DNA of 64,000 nt. Source: Penicillium oxalicum. Its lineage: Eukaryota > Ascomycota > Eurotiomycetes > Eurotiales > Aspergillaceae. Of this stretch, positions 23,442 through 35,523 are shown piece after piece (the first letter of the stretch is position 1; every line of letters starts with the position of its first letter). The DNA lies in contig NC_064655.1 of the NCBI RefSeq assembly GCF_001723175.1, positions 372,001 to 436,000 of the forward strand. The letters run 5' to 3'. A model generated the notes under the pieces. The model saw only the letters and a list, made by a program, of their open reading frames with translations, was not told the DNA's origin and made no database searches. Both the position numbers and the translations under genes were made by a program.

Positions 23442-24532
23442 TTTGGAAATCTTCTCCACTGGTGAGGAATTTGCACTTGTTCTGCCAAGGTGTCTTGAAA
23501 AGGTATTTCGTAGGCTCGCCGTGGAGCTGATCTTGCCAGAATTGTAGAAGCAAACTTCTTGAGTCTCCTTTGGATATGGGCAATATTCTCCAGTCGAGTC
23601 GGGTGAGTCAGGAAGTCGTTGGTTTCTGGAGTGGACTGGACTCGTCGGGAGATCAAGACACTAGAAGTTCGGGGTCCCAATTAGGAAGTCTCGCATATCA
23701 AGGGGTGGAATGGTCACAACATCCTGCGCAAAAACAAGAAAAACTAGATCAGACTTATGCCTGATTGAAGGTAATGGTTCCAGAGTGTTTCACAAGGCCG
23801 GTATAGGGTGGGGAGATGCCACAGCGGAACATATCAACTGGTCGGATAATGTCCTCATACTCAAACCTCGTTTACGAAACACAAAATCTTTGACATTGAC
23901 TACCTCTTCCGGCGAGTGGGGACGAAGGTCTGGATTCGGATATCATGCGATAGGTATGCGATAAGAAATTCAAAAATTGGGCATTTCAGATGCTTTAAGT
24001 GTACTCCGCCCTCGTTTCCAGCCAAGCCAACTTCAGGTTTCTCGTACCTAAGCAGCTTGCAAGTCATACAGCGTGGGTTTCCCCAGATATGCTCTTAAAG
24101 AGGAATGATTCATGTGCTCCCTTCATGTTTGATTGACAGCCGGACTGGAGAGCAGGAGTGGTAGTTTCCTTTATCTCAACTTGGTATCGTATAGGTTTTG
24201 TTACCATGCAATGATACCCAATAGATAGATTTCATCTGGGCATGTAGCCTCTATGCCAAGAGTGTGTCTCTCAATCTTTGCAAGAATCTTCGAGACCATA
24301 AAAACGTTTCGTTGCACAGGTAGTATCTGCTCCTCCTCTTTCCTACAGTCATTCTATCGGTGTAACATATCTTTCGGCGACTTGAGTAAACCGCATTCAC
24401 ATTGTTGGAATTGAGTGACATTTGTTCTGTTGCTTACTGAAAACAAGACCTCGGATTTCATTCAGCGGATATTGACTCGCTGGGCTCAATGCTCCAGCTC
24501 TCTGCTCTTGATCCCTCGACATACACGGTAGA
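23442..24532. other. Intergenic interval of 1.1 kb
   Basis: Lies between the start of the GNAT gene and the 3' end of sugar transporter 3. No supported coding or RNA feature. Confidence 0.5.
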
Positions 24533-26298
24533 TCAATCATGATGACTGGTACTTGCAGGTTCCTTCTCGGACGGTGCCATTCCAGCCTCAGCATGAGCAT
24601 CAGCCATCTTTCCGGGCTGCACTGCGCCAGCCTCCAGCTGTCGTACCTGCCGGTATTGCACCTTGGTCTTCCATGGCCTCAAACCAGGGGTTGTGAACAT
24701 GGTCTCCACCTCTTCCAGGGTCTTGCCTGCGGTCTCGGGGAATGCAAAGAAGACGTGGACAGTCATAGCGAACAGGAAGACCCCAAAGACGAGATAGGTC
24801 TTCCATTTGATATTCTCAAAGGCAGGGGGCACAAAGTACGAAAGGGCAAAGTTGAAGATCCAGTTTGAAGCAGTGGAAACGGCCACGGCTTTACCACGTA
24901 AGCGAAGAGGAAATAGCTCGGGCGGATAGATCCAACTAACGGGACCCCAGGTGGGAGCAAAACTGGCAACGAACAGATAGGTACAGGCGATTACGCCTTT
25001 TGCCGCCGCTGGGGCATCACTCAAGTCCCAGGACTGTTCGGGAGTGTTGTTGAGGCCGCCCGGGGGAGCGGGCTTGCCATAACTTGCCATGATTCCACCG
25101 TTGGCGAACATGAAGATCATCATCAGAGTGGAGCCCACCAGCAAGGGTGTTCTTCTTCCCCAGCGATCGATGAACAGAAGAGCAAAGATTGTCATCACCA
25201 CGTTGATCACGTACTGAATAGACGACGCGACCAGATTGGCATTGCCTGATAGACCTGCCATACCGAATACGTATGTGATGTACAGCATCATGACATTCAT
25301 GCCGGTGAGCTGTGACCAGATCTGGGTGAACATTCCGATGTGCGTGCGGTAGATCATATTTCCTCGGAAGAGGTCCAGATATGAGGTGTTGGCGTTGGCG
25401 CGCTCGAACTCGACCATTTCACGAATCTCCAGCAATTCAGTCTGGACAAAGGCTGCCGATTTGTCTCCCTTGGCATGTACGAGAGCCAAGACCTCATGAG
25501 CCTCCTCCCATCGGTCATGCTTGGCAAGCCACCGGGGACTTTCTGGCAGGAGGAAAACCATGCCAAATAAGAACACGGCGGGAATCATCTGCAGCCCCCA
25601 TGGTAGACGCCAGGCCGCATTTCCGGCAAGGAAGCTGCTACCATAGGAGATGTAGAACATGATCAGAATACCCCAAGTGATGGCCCACTGTTGTGCACCC
25701 ACCACCTGACCACGGCGACTTGGCTGGGCAAGCTCGGCAACATACACGGGAACCTGTGCGCTGAGAATACCCACGGAGAAGCCGTTGATGAATCGACCGA
25801 CGACGAGCTGCGCAATGCTAAAAGAGGAACACACAATTGCGCTACCGATGCACCAAATGACTGAGCCCGTTTGAATGGACAGACGTCGACCCAGCCAATC
25901 GGTCAGTATTCCAGAAACTAGCGCCCCGACGAAGGAACCTCCAGGCATGGCAGCAGAGATTCCTCCTTGGGTTGTCGATGTCGGGCCTCCACATGAGCCA
26001 TCGCTCCCGACGCCACTTTGGTTGAAGAAGCACTTGTACTGCTGCGTTCCCAAACTACAAGAATTCCGTCGTCAGCAATTTTTCTCCCGTTGTCTTTCAT
26101 TTAAGGAATGTGGGCCCCTCGAATCTTGATCAACAGCTTGACAAATTCTCGGAGTTCCACATGGAAAGATCGATTTCAGTCCGGCTGGGGACGCGTCACT
26201 CACATGGCTGACATCGAGGCAATGTCGAACCCGAATAGTGCGCCGCCAATGACGGCCACGGTGGTAATGACATAGATATTGCCGATCACGTAGCCCAT
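24533..26298 (-). CDS. MFS sugar transporter 3 (SP family)
   Basis: Exons 26298..26204 and 26054..24533 join in phase 2 to 538 residues. TM1 lies in the short first exon (VIGGALFGFDIASMSA). The intron is followed by KCFFNQ, a typical extracellular loop of fungal glucose/hexose porters. Other signatures are GRRLSIQTG, GRFINGFSVGILS, VPVYVAELAQPSRRG, LPESPRWLAK, QLTGMNVMMLYITYVFG, DRWGRRTPL, YPPELFPLRLRGKAV and FPETAGKTLEEVETMF. Length and motif order match high-affinity glucose-type porters. The C-terminal cytoplasmic tail is hydrophilic. A TATA box lies about 175 bp upstream. It is the third sugar porter in 15 kb, all on the same strand, but its sequence is not close to the other two, so this is not a recent tandem duplication. 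Confidence 0.93.
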
Positions 26299-29200
26299 AG
26301 TGAATCAAGGGGTCATGAAAGCACCAGAGTGATTGTAAGACGTCAGAAGCAGATTCACTAGGAGAAATTAACGGAAGCTGGATGACAACCGCCCTAGGAA
26401 ATCGGAACTGCTACCTGAAAGAAAGGACGGAAACATCCACAGGCTGGAATAACTAGCAAACATCCATGAGCCCTATATAGATGTGATCAACACAAGCAAT
26501 CAATCAGTCATGTGTAAGCCGCCTGGACCCTTGGCAAACCCAAACATGCGCTGCGTGGCTCGACGTGTCAATTCTGTAACGGTTACAGCCGATCTTTGAC
26601 CCAAAGAGGGCAACGGACATGTCAATCCAGTTCACGTATTGGCTCCGTGTCAACCAAACATGTTGAACATGATCCAATTAGAAATGCAGCTCTGGGTTTT
26701 CCAGCCGTGCTTTTTTGCGGCTGATGTACCATTTGCCATCAGGGCTGGGGTACAGATGGACGGTGGACATCCCATGGATGAGAACGAATGAGAACGTCCA
26801 CATCCTTTTTCGGCGATGCTTTAAATGTCCACCTTCTCGTGCATCTGAGTTAGCTTGCTATGTGGTGAGGCCTGTGAGCGAGGCGAACCTAAATTTTACC
26901 ATTCACGATTCGCTGTCGTCTGTGTTGCCCAGCACGTTGATTGGACCGGTCTTTTTGCATAACCACTCCATAGTCACCCCCTACCAATTTGAGATATCAG
27001 GTATTCTGCCAGCTAACCCTTTTCAATCGAAGATAAACTTGCAGAGATGAATGGATGAGCAGAATCAACCCTCTAACGTTGAGTGCCACATTATGCACAT
27101 ATCCAACACGGATAGTTGTAAGGTAAAGAAATCCTTGGTCCGACAAGTGAGCAAGGCTACTTCTGGGTTTCATGGGTCAGGTGTTGGGGAAGCCACCAGC
27201 CGCTCACCTTTACCATCCCCCTTCGGAAGGACGCTCTTACTAATGTTGTGCGGTATAATGAGACCCAAATGGCTCGACTGAATCACGCACAGATATGTAC
27301 TTTGCCAGCAATATGCACACGTGAGAAGAAAAATCTCGAGTCAGAGATCTCGAGACAGACAAAAAGAATTGGTCATCAAAACGCCATCAGACTGCGAATC
27401 TAATGCTTGACGGCCGCTTCGGTGTAGGGACGTCTGTCATGTATTCAAAAGAAGAAAATGCGGGGTAGTGGAAGCCATGTGCGTAGACGTATTCAAGGTC
27501 CAGGCATGATACGCTGAGCACTTCTCACCTTGTGTCACCACCATGGGCATGCAACGCTCATGCCATTCAAATTAGCCATGGTCGATTGACGGAAGAGGTC
27601 AAAGACGGATCGTGTCTGAGGTCCCGTGGCTGCGGTGTCACCCGCCTGTCAGATGATCGATCGGCAAACTCGTCTCTTCTTCGGGCAATCACCCGCCAGG
27701 AATCCACGACCTGGCAGGGATTCGCTCTTTCTCCTCGTTGACGGGGATTCAGAATGGGAAAGAGGGGGTGGACCAGCAGATTTGATATACCAGACATCCA
27801 GCTATGAATCTCAGTCTGAGCGCGCATGCAACGTGGACCACGGATCGAATGTGGGGGCCGAGGGTTGTATTGGTGGAGAAGTGTTGGCCAAGTAAAACAG
27901 GAAGAGGATTACAAGAGTGAGTCTCCTTGTCTTCTATCCTATAGACTCTGAATGTTTGGGTTGGCCACCGTGCGCCTGCTCCCATGATTATAGAATGCTC
28001 AACCATAAATCTTGGCGCTTGTATAGTGCTCGCCTTCCTTTGTTCAAGTGGATCATTTTCCTCAACTGTCTGGAGCCTTGGCCGTTGCGTCATTGGGGAA
28101 AATAAAAAAAAAGATGCAGCTTACTAGCTATCTAGGTGTTCTACGAATTGAAATCATGCTTAAGGTTGATCACGCTTTTCGTAGCGCAGCTGACCCACTT
28201 GCACAACTATATAGTAGGGACCGTACGTCGAAGGTTGAATCTCAACCACGAGGATAGATGCTGTCTCCGTATCGAACAATTCGGGCACATTACACTTCTG
28301 TAGGCTGAAAGGAAGGAAATACCGAGATTGAGACTGAAGCTTGAGCAAGGACAATAAATGGTGCACCACGGAAGAACTAAAGGTTTCTTGATTACAGAGC
28401 CCTGAGCGACATGAGGAATACAAGTTTCACATGTGCTGCTTTACCTCACGAATTTATTACACTACACCCCCTCCGATAGGTGGGCTTCCTGTTTTCCCAT
28501 TGATATTCTTCTTCTTTGACCCAGCGAGGCCGACCTTGAAAGGACCATCATCCTTCGATTGGATCTAGCCACTTTTCCCGCTATCGTTGATGCCGCTCCA
28601 GAATGAACTGCGTCAAATATGTATTGAGGTAATGCGATGGAAGATCTACCGTAACCTGCATACGGATGGCACGTATTAAAAGGAAGGCGCCCAAAAAATC
28701 GGAAGACTAATGAGGCACCAATCAAGTCGACCCATCTGTACATGTATAGGTGGTGTAGGCAGCCCATAGAAGCCGACTCCAATAGCATTAGATGAATAAA
28801 CTGACGCTTTTCAATGTCGACCCGCATCAGAGTTTCGGCGAGTGCCTTCAGGTACCCGCGCAAGAGCTGCTATCAGCGAAGCCCAAGAAAACTTACGGCA
28901 GCACCAGGGTCACGGCCAACCCAAATCTTCCGGACATTCTGGGCATTGCTGAGCCTACATGGAAAGAAGTGCCAGCCTTCCAGTGAGTTTTAGCTTCCCA
29001 GCCGTGGATTGTCCACGCAGTTCTTTGGGGTCACTCGACAGACTCGCCTCCACTACCCGTTAGACTTCTAAGTTATCCCGTCTACGACAGTGTCGCACAC
29101 CAAGTTTCATAGCCATAATTTACCACCCTGTATCAAGATTGATACCCAGAAGCTTTTGAGGCTTTGATCTTTGTTGGCATATATTAATTGCTGTCCCATG

Positions 29201-29914
29201 AGATGCATGGGGCTTGTGATGAGGAAGCACTCGAATATAATGAGCCACACCTTTACTTCTGGTAAGTCAGATAAATCAGCCCTAACCCAAGTCAAAATGC
29301 ATGGTGATGCTCGATTCATTGTCCGCTACGCGCCGCTCCTAAAGATGACTTATAGGCCAGCATAGGTGCCTTGCACGCGCTTTGAGAATCGTGTGGTAGA
29401 GACCTCCATAGTCTTACGCATCATGATAGGTCCTGCTCAGTCACCAGAGGACAGATGTCTCCGTCAACTAGCCACAAGTACCTCAATGGTTTCCAGTTGT
29501 GAGAATGGTGTGAAAATACCGGCTTCCACATCCAAACTATGAATGAGTTGTGGATTGCCTAGACTTTGAGGCATCACCCAGGAACCATTTCTTTTCGTGT
29601 GGGTCTGATGAGGTCAGAACCGGTCGTGCTGACCCGCTATCGACTGATGGATTGGATCACGGCCCAGCGCTCACAGTCGGGACTCAGGGCAATCCACCAA
29701 ATGATCCGGTCCTAAGTGGAGGCGTCACAGTTTTTCTTCCAATAAGAGGATGTTCTCGCATAATCATCGGTGTAGCACTGGAAGACTCCTTTGCAAATCC
29801 TTTCGTGAATCTTCAAAAAGTTCCCTCAAACACGTATACTGCAGGAGATCCAGATTGTGTGCGTGTTCTCAAATATCATGCGTGTCGCGTCGATTCAATT
29901 GATCCCTTGAAAAG
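26299..29914. other. Gene-free interval of 3.6 kb
   Basis: A divergent interval between sugar transporter 3 (minus) and the F-box gene (plus), so it holds both promoters. Frames reach about 135 codons (for example 28462..28863 minus and 29550..29960 plus) but lack domains, starts in good context or splice chains. No RNA gene was recognised. Confidence 0.5.
26473..26480 (-). promoter_or_regulatory. TATA box of sugar transporter 3
   Basis: CTATATAG on the minus strand about 175 bp upstream of the ATG at 26298, correctly placed for a core promoter. Confidence 0.5.
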
Positions 29915-31345
29915 ATGTCTGCATCGCGTGTGTGTTTACCAGATGAAGTACTGCTATTGATTGGGGAACATATCGATTCTCGTTCTGACCGCTACAGTCT
30001 GCCATTGGTCTGTCGTCAGTTTCACCAGCTGTTCCTGTCGCTCCTTTATCGCAACGTGCAGTTGCATGACTGGCGTCAAGCCTACTCATTTCTTAAGGCA
30101 CTTACAGCACGACCCTTCCTTTCGGCGGCTATTCATGAGCTAGACTCAAGTCAATGGCAACAGGATTCAGTCCCCATTCAAGAATGGCAGACTCTTTGGG
30201 GATGCCCGACTCTCAACCGCTGCATCACAGGGCTCGCACCCTCAAAACAAGAGTCGGAGATGTGGATGCACCACTTACTTGGAGGCCGTGGCGATACGTG
30301 GACTGCTTTATTGTTCCCTCTTCTCAGCCATATAAGAAAGCTTCACCTGGTCTACTATGAGTGTGCGCTCCCATTGAGGCGTGTCTTGTATCAAGCGGTC
30401 ACCGAAGGCGAGTCATTCATCCCAGACATCACGTTTAGCCATCTTCGCGAGGTGTCCCTCCTCTACCAAGGCGACACGAGCTTTGTTGGAGATATATCTC
30501 TCGAACACCCCAATCTCTTGTTGATGTTCACGCAACTACCCTCTGCGTGTTCGATAGTTGCGGATTCGGTAGTAGAATTTCAGACATCAACTGAGCCGCA
30601 CAGTGTGAAGGGCCTAACTCCCTATCCAATGACATTGCGTTTCTCGTCGCCCCTGGAGATTGACCTGCGTCGCAGTTGCGCGAACCAAGGAATGGCATCT
30701 TTGGTTCCCTTGTGTTCCAATCTGAGATCATTCAAGTACCAGCATTCCGATCAGCACCTTGCCTCTCATGGCTATCAACCAGCGCGCCTGCGACGCTGGC
30801 TCTCTCCTAGCAGAGCGACATTGCAAACGTTGTGGCTGGACCACTACGGGGATCATTATGCCTTCACAGCAGGCGGTCTTAACCAAACCCGGGACGAATG
30901 GTTCGGTTCTTTAGCTGAATTCTCCGCGTTGAAAGAGGTTCGCATTCGTCTGCCGAACCTGCTTGACATTCAGTATCAAACTGAACCGACCCAGCCCCTT
31001 GTGGACTGTTTGCCTGCGACGCTCGAACATCTCCATGTTGAAGGATGCGAAGAACGTCATGTGTCCATGCTGGTTGCACAACTGCGATCAGTAGTCCAGA
31101 TGCGTCACAAAACCTTTCCATGCCTGCATCGACTGGAGATCGAGGGTCCGTTCCAGCAGGTATCAACCGAGCATGAATCAGAAGACGCTTCGCATCGTCC
31201 AGAGGAATTCGCAGCCCTGCAACACACAATCAAGCCCAAGATCTTACAAGCTGTAGAGCCCTTGCACGAGGATTGCGTCTCCTCTGGAATAGCGCTCCAT
31301 CTTCTTGACCGGACCGTTCTTCCTATCGCACTCGACGACCGCTGA
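29915..31345 (+). CDS. F-box domain protein
   Basis: A single-exon frame of 476 residues from the ATG at 29915. Residues 6-50 match the fungal F-box pattern: LPDEVLLLIGEHI, then YSLPLVCRQFHQLFLSLLYRNVQL. The F-box docks to Skp1, so the protein is probably the substrate adaptor of an SCF ubiquitin ligase. The remainder shows irregular leucine-rich stretches (LREVSLLYQ, LRSFKYQHS, LKEVRIRLPNLL, LEHLHVEGCEE), consistent with degenerate LRRs that bind the substrate. The target is unknown. Fungi have many such fast-evolving F-box/LRR genes, which do not inform on neighbours. Confidence 0.88.
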   Translation: MSASRVCLPDEVLLLIGEHIDSRSDRYSLPLVCRQFHQLFLSLLYRNVQLHDWRQAYSFLKALTARPFLSAAIHELDSSQWQQDSVPIQEWQTLWGCPTLNRCITGLAPSKQESEMWMHHLLGGRGDTWTALLFPLLSHIRKLHLVYYECALPLRRVLYQAVTEGESFIPDITFSHLREVSLLYQGDTSFVGDISLEHPNLLLMFTQLPSACSIVADSVVEFQTSTEPHSVKGLTPYPMTLRFSSPLEIDLRRSCANQGMASLVPLCSNLRSFKYQHSDQHLASHGYQPARLRRWLSPSRATLQTLWLDHYGDHYAFTAGGLNQTRDEWFGSLAEFSALKEVRIRLPNLLDIQYQTEPTQPLVDCLPATLEHLHVEGCEERHVSMLVAQLRSVVQMRHKTFPCLHRLEIEGPFQQVSTEHESEDASHRPEEFAALQHTIKPKILQAVEPLHEDCVSSGIALHLLDRTVLPIALDDR

Positions 31346-31664
31346 GTTTCCATGATCATCGCCGTCATAGTTCGTTTTCACCCACCTGCGGCGTTGTTTC
31401 GCCATACATGGATTGACTGTCTCCCATCCCCTTGGACCGGGTACAGGCAAACTTGAGTTTTATTCTGGAATCGTATCTTTTTGTGGCAAGGTGGAGAGAG
31501 ATACATTATGTCTATCTTGAAATCCGCCCACGCACTTTCCGATGCTCTCGCTACCCAAGTACGGCCACAGGCCTCAATGCAGTCGGGACAGCGATCTGTG
31601 GGCAATTGTTTCCGTGTTGTGATCAAGACAGGGCGTGAGCCTTCGAGCCGGCGTTTTTACTCAC

Positions 31665-32600
31665 CTACAGTGAGGCCAAGACAGCATCGGCGCCCGATTT
31701 CTGCCAACCCAAAACGGGTAAAATGTGAGCCAATTTGTTGTCACGCCAAGGGAGAGATGTAGAAGGGGACAACTTACCGTCACAGCGCCCCTTTCAGTCT
31801 CGATCTGCGCGTAGCTGATCTTGCCGTGATCGATGATAATGGCGTACCGGCCAGTACGGCCGGAAGCTTCATCTGCCCATCCAATGCTCTTGGAGAACCG
31901 AGCCTCGGGATCGGTGAGGAACAACTATGCCACAGGAAGGCCCTTTGGTCAATTGGAGGTCTAAACAGAAGCGGGCGTGACTCATGGCAGGAACACTCAC
32001 GATGTCGTTTCCGCGCACCTGGTTGGCTTTGCCCCAGGCACTCATGACAAAGGGATCGTTGAAAGCAACGACAGCGACAATATCAACGCCCTTTTGGCGG
32101 AGTTGGGGAAGGTTTTTGATGTATCCAGGCACGTGGTTGACGGAGCAAGTTGGGGTGAAGGCACCTGGTTATGGGAGGAGAGCCAGTGTCAGTCGAGGGC
32201 TTGTTGTACGGGAACCCCTTGCTAACTTTTTTTCGGTCACTGGCACTAAATTAGGAACGGTGAAGACTTACCAGGAACCGAGAACAGGACCACCTTCTTG
32301 TCCGCCCATTCCTTTGAAGCATTGTAGTTGATCGGAATCCCGCAGGATGTAATTTCATCGCTCTCCTCGGTCCAGGGAATGTACCTGTGCACGAACGACA
32401 GAAGACATGGTCAGTCGTGAGTTTGCACGGGCATGTGGCTCTCAATTCCTTCTACGTTCATGCGGCAAACGATGAGAGAGATCGACAAAGCCTCAGCATA
32501 TTGATGAGGAGAAGCTTGGGGAGAGAGGAATTTGGGAGCGGGGCACTCACTGGAAGACCACGTCACTGGGGAACGAGTCACCGGGCTTAATAGTAGTCAT
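31665..32600 (-). CDS. Asp f 3 / PMP20-type peroxiredoxin
   Basis: Exons 32600..32551, 32384..32272, 32164..32001, 31924..31778 and 31700..31665 join to 169 residues, the normal length for this family. It reduces hydrogen and alkyl peroxides. The peroxidatic cysteine is C61 in AFTPTC and a second cysteine, C31 (TSCGIP), sits where Asp f 3 has its partner cysteine. Other family features are [20 protein letters not shown] and [12 protein letters not shown]. Family members are linked to peroxisomes, but the last three residues here are ASL, not a strict SKL, so peroxisomal import is uncertain. The homologue in Aspergillus fumigatus is a major allergen. A 2 kb intergenic stretch precedes the gene. 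Confidence 0.95.
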
Positions 32601-34515
32601 TTTGAGTACGGTGGGTAGAATTGACTGGGACAAGAAGTGATAAAGGTGGTGACAGGCGTCAGGTTGGTGTTGGTTTCAAGAGGAAAAGAGAATGGAATGA
32701 AATCCTTCTTATCGAAGCACAGGCAGAAGGGCAGGTGACTGAGAAGAAGCCGAGGGAAGCGGAAGGTGGGGTTGGTCCACTGGAGGAATACCTAAGGTAA
32801 CAACCTCACCTCCACACCCCCAAGGTACCACTAGTCCTAATTAGCAATTCTGAGCGTATAGTGCCAATGGTAAAAGTCTCATCCATTTCCCAGCCTCGGC
32901 ACGAGACTGGTGATATGCATAAAATTTGATCTGTGGACAATTGAAATCACTCGGCCTTCCTGGACTGAATACAATGGCCCTGGAAGAAACTGCCCATCCC
33001 AAAACAAACGGTATGGATCTGATCGGTTCAAGCTGAGCGGAAAGTGACGCAGGAGTTGTCCGCTCGGCTCCGCCCTACGGTCTATCTTGACCGCCTGGCC
33101 GAATCCATCAATGATGAAGCGGACACATGCCTGTACTGGTGCGCTGAACATGACTGGACAAATTTCCATTCTAGTTTGTGATCGGCCAGAATTCAATTTA
33201 GTAGTGAAACTGAGAAACCCTGGACCTCCTGATGGGTCATCTGTCGGTGCTTTGCACCATGAGATAATGTAGCATGCGGGATCGTGTCTGGAACTAATCA
33301 ATCATCGTCAAAAAGCCCGCAGATGAAATGCGTCGGACGTCTTTTCCATGTGCTCATGATTCGTCAAGGAAGCATCTCCTCGAATTTGTGGATGCATGGC
33401 TGCCCCCAGCATCGGGCATTCGTTGTGAGGTATGCATATTGATGACGCAGACTCGCAGTGGGACAATATAAGTAGGAGGCGGCTAGTTGGGCAGGGGATA
33501 ACAAAGATATATACCTACTACTTCAGCTTCCATTCCGAACCTTCCCATCCACATCGCGAGATGGAGATGGGATCATGGTACTGTCCGGGCAGGCTCCTCA
33601 TACGATATTTTTTTCTTTCTTTTTCTCTTTCAAGCGATGCTGTCCAAGTCTTGTTAACTGAACTGATGGACCTTTCTGTTCCTACGAGGGCGGCTCGCCC
33701 AGTCGCCTCTTGAGATGTCTGGAGACTAAAATTTAGCGAATTTCCGGAAGCAGTGGAGAAAGGGCGATACACTCAGCACATCTCGTAGCTGTCAATCAAT
33801 CACATTCACTCATCAAAGAGGAGAAACCGAGGCAAAAAGGTAGTGGCAGACCGACATCGGCCATGGCTGATGAATCGATCGAGTGCTCAAAGCCAATTGC
33901 TGTTCAGCTGACCAAAGGGCCAGTTGAGAGTAGGTGTCACCATGAATATACCTAGAGTGTTGAGGTGGCCGATATCTGCCTACCCTCCCAGTGAAATAGT
34001 TATACTCGACGGGGTGCTAGAACTATTGTTTGGCATAGGCGGGTAATATGGAAGAAGCAGTGGTATCGAGTTGATGCGGGTGTGGGCCCGATTGTGACCC
34101 CAGGGGTACTCATTTTGACATCATGGATGCCGCCATTAGGAAGGGGTCGGGCCAAGGGAAGAATACTGCAGGGGCCTCAGTATATGAGATGCGTATCCCC
34201 CACAAAGGGCGAGAGCTTCTATCCCTGCTCTTCGGAACCTTTGGTCTGGAATTGAACGCCATACTCTACCCAGTCTGATTTATCACGCTGAAATGGGGAG
34301 CCCGGAACCTGATATGAACCTCCGTCAGACTGCACAAGACGTCGCAGACGAGCCCTGATCAGCTAAAGGGACATAAATTGAACAGAAAGGATCGTTGCGT
34401 GACATTCATTAGATGGCCTGAGAGATGGAAAAGAAGGTGAAAAGGAACCCAAAACTCCACCATCGGTCTAGTTATTTACAGATTGCTCAGCGCTGGATGC
34501 ACCACTTGACTCAGA
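32601..34515. other. Intergenic interval of 1.9 kb
   Basis: Promoter region of the peroxiredoxin and 3' flank of the alcohol dehydrogenase. No convincing coding frame on either strand. Confidence 0.5.
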
Positions 34516-35523
34516 CTAGTTCTGATTTTCGGCGACGAGAACGCCGCGGTAACGCATCTTGCCTTCCTCCAGGGTCTTCAGGCTATCTCGCACCCCGTCC
34601 ACAGTCATGGGGAAGGTCATTTTGATAGGTTTGATCTGGTGCGTAGCAGCGAAATCAAGCATATCACGATGCACCTGACGAGCGGAAACAATGCCTCCCT
34701 GGACACGGAGACCGTGCAACAGCAGACCCATATAGGGGATCTTCAAGTCACCTTCGTCCACGGAGATGGGAGAAATCACGCCGTTGGGGGCCATCACGTT
34801 GATGTACATGTTCCAGTCGGGCTGGGCACTGGTGGTCACAATCAAATTGTCAATGGGTTTCTCCAGCTTCAACTCCTTGACACCCTTGGTGGCATAGAAC
34901 TCGCGAGCCCCCAGCTTCATGGCCTCCTCCTTCTTACTGTCGGTGCCAGAGAAGACGACCACTTGGCAACCCATCTTGGCGGCAAATTGGATCGCCAAGT
35001 GACCAAGTCCGCCGACGCCAACAATACCCACCCGAGCCGTGGACTTGACGCCAGCAACGTGGAGTGCGTTGAACACAGTGGATCCACCGCACATCAGGGG
35101 ACCAGCGTCCTCATTTGTGACACCCTCGGGGATCTTGAACAAGAAGCTCTCACGCCAGACAGCGTGCGAGGCGAAGGATCCCTGGTCAAGATCTGCCATA
35201 CCGTACATCTTGCGCTCGGAGCACATGGTCTCCCAGCCAGTCAGGCAGTACTTGCAATGGCCGCAGCAATCGTGCTCATATCCCCAGCCAACACGGTCGC
35301 CCACCTTGAGGATGTGGGCATCAGGACCAGTCGCCTCGACAACACCCGTGCCCTCGTGACCGAGAGCCATCTCAGTAGTCCGGTAGTGCAGGTCGGTGCC
35401 ACAGACACCAGAATGGGTGACGCGCACCAGGACGTCATCGCGAGCGAGGTCGGGTCGTTGAGTCTTCGCCTCAACGATAGTTCCGTCTTTGGAACCCTTG
35501 AAAACGGTGAATTGAATGGGCAT
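34516..35523 (-). CDS. Zinc-dependent alcohol dehydrogenase, CAD/ADH6-like
   Basis: A single-exon frame of 335 residues from the ATG at 35523. It is a medium-chain dehydrogenase that interconverts alcohols and aldehydes with NAD(P)H in the cytosol. Catalytic zinc ligands are C41 (GVCGTDLHY), the GHEG histidine at H56 with E57, and the cysteine in PLMCGG. Structural zinc ligands are C87, C90, C93 and C101. The cofactor loop is GVGGLGHLAIQFA. The overall pattern fits the cinnamyl-alcohol-dehydrogenase branch (yeast ADH6, bacterial YahK), which often prefers NADPH and aromatic or branched aldehydes. The exact substrate is unknown. Upstream on the sense strand is a CATAAAAG TATA-like box near 35645. 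Confidence 0.93.
   Translation of the reverse strand: MPIQFTVFKGSKDGTIVEAKTQRPDLARDDVLVRVTHSGVCGTDLHYRTTEMALGHEGTGVVEATGPDAHILKVGDRVGWGYEHDCCGHCKYCLTGWETMCSERKMYGMADLDQGSFASHAVWRESFLFKIPEGVTNEDAGPLMCGGSTVFNALHVAGVKSTARVGIVGVGGLGHLAIQFAAKMGCQVVVFSGTDSKKEEAMKLGAREFYATKGVKELKLEKPIDNLIVTTSAQPDWNMYINVMAPNGVISPISVDEGDLKIPYMGLLLHGLRVQGGIVSARQVHRDMLDFAATHQIKPIKMTFPMTVDGVRDSLKTLEEGKMRYRGVLVAENQN

Noticed and set aside
28792..28986. Short plus-strand frame ending in a protein-like tail
   Set aside because: No upstream exon or start in good context was found, and no family recognised.
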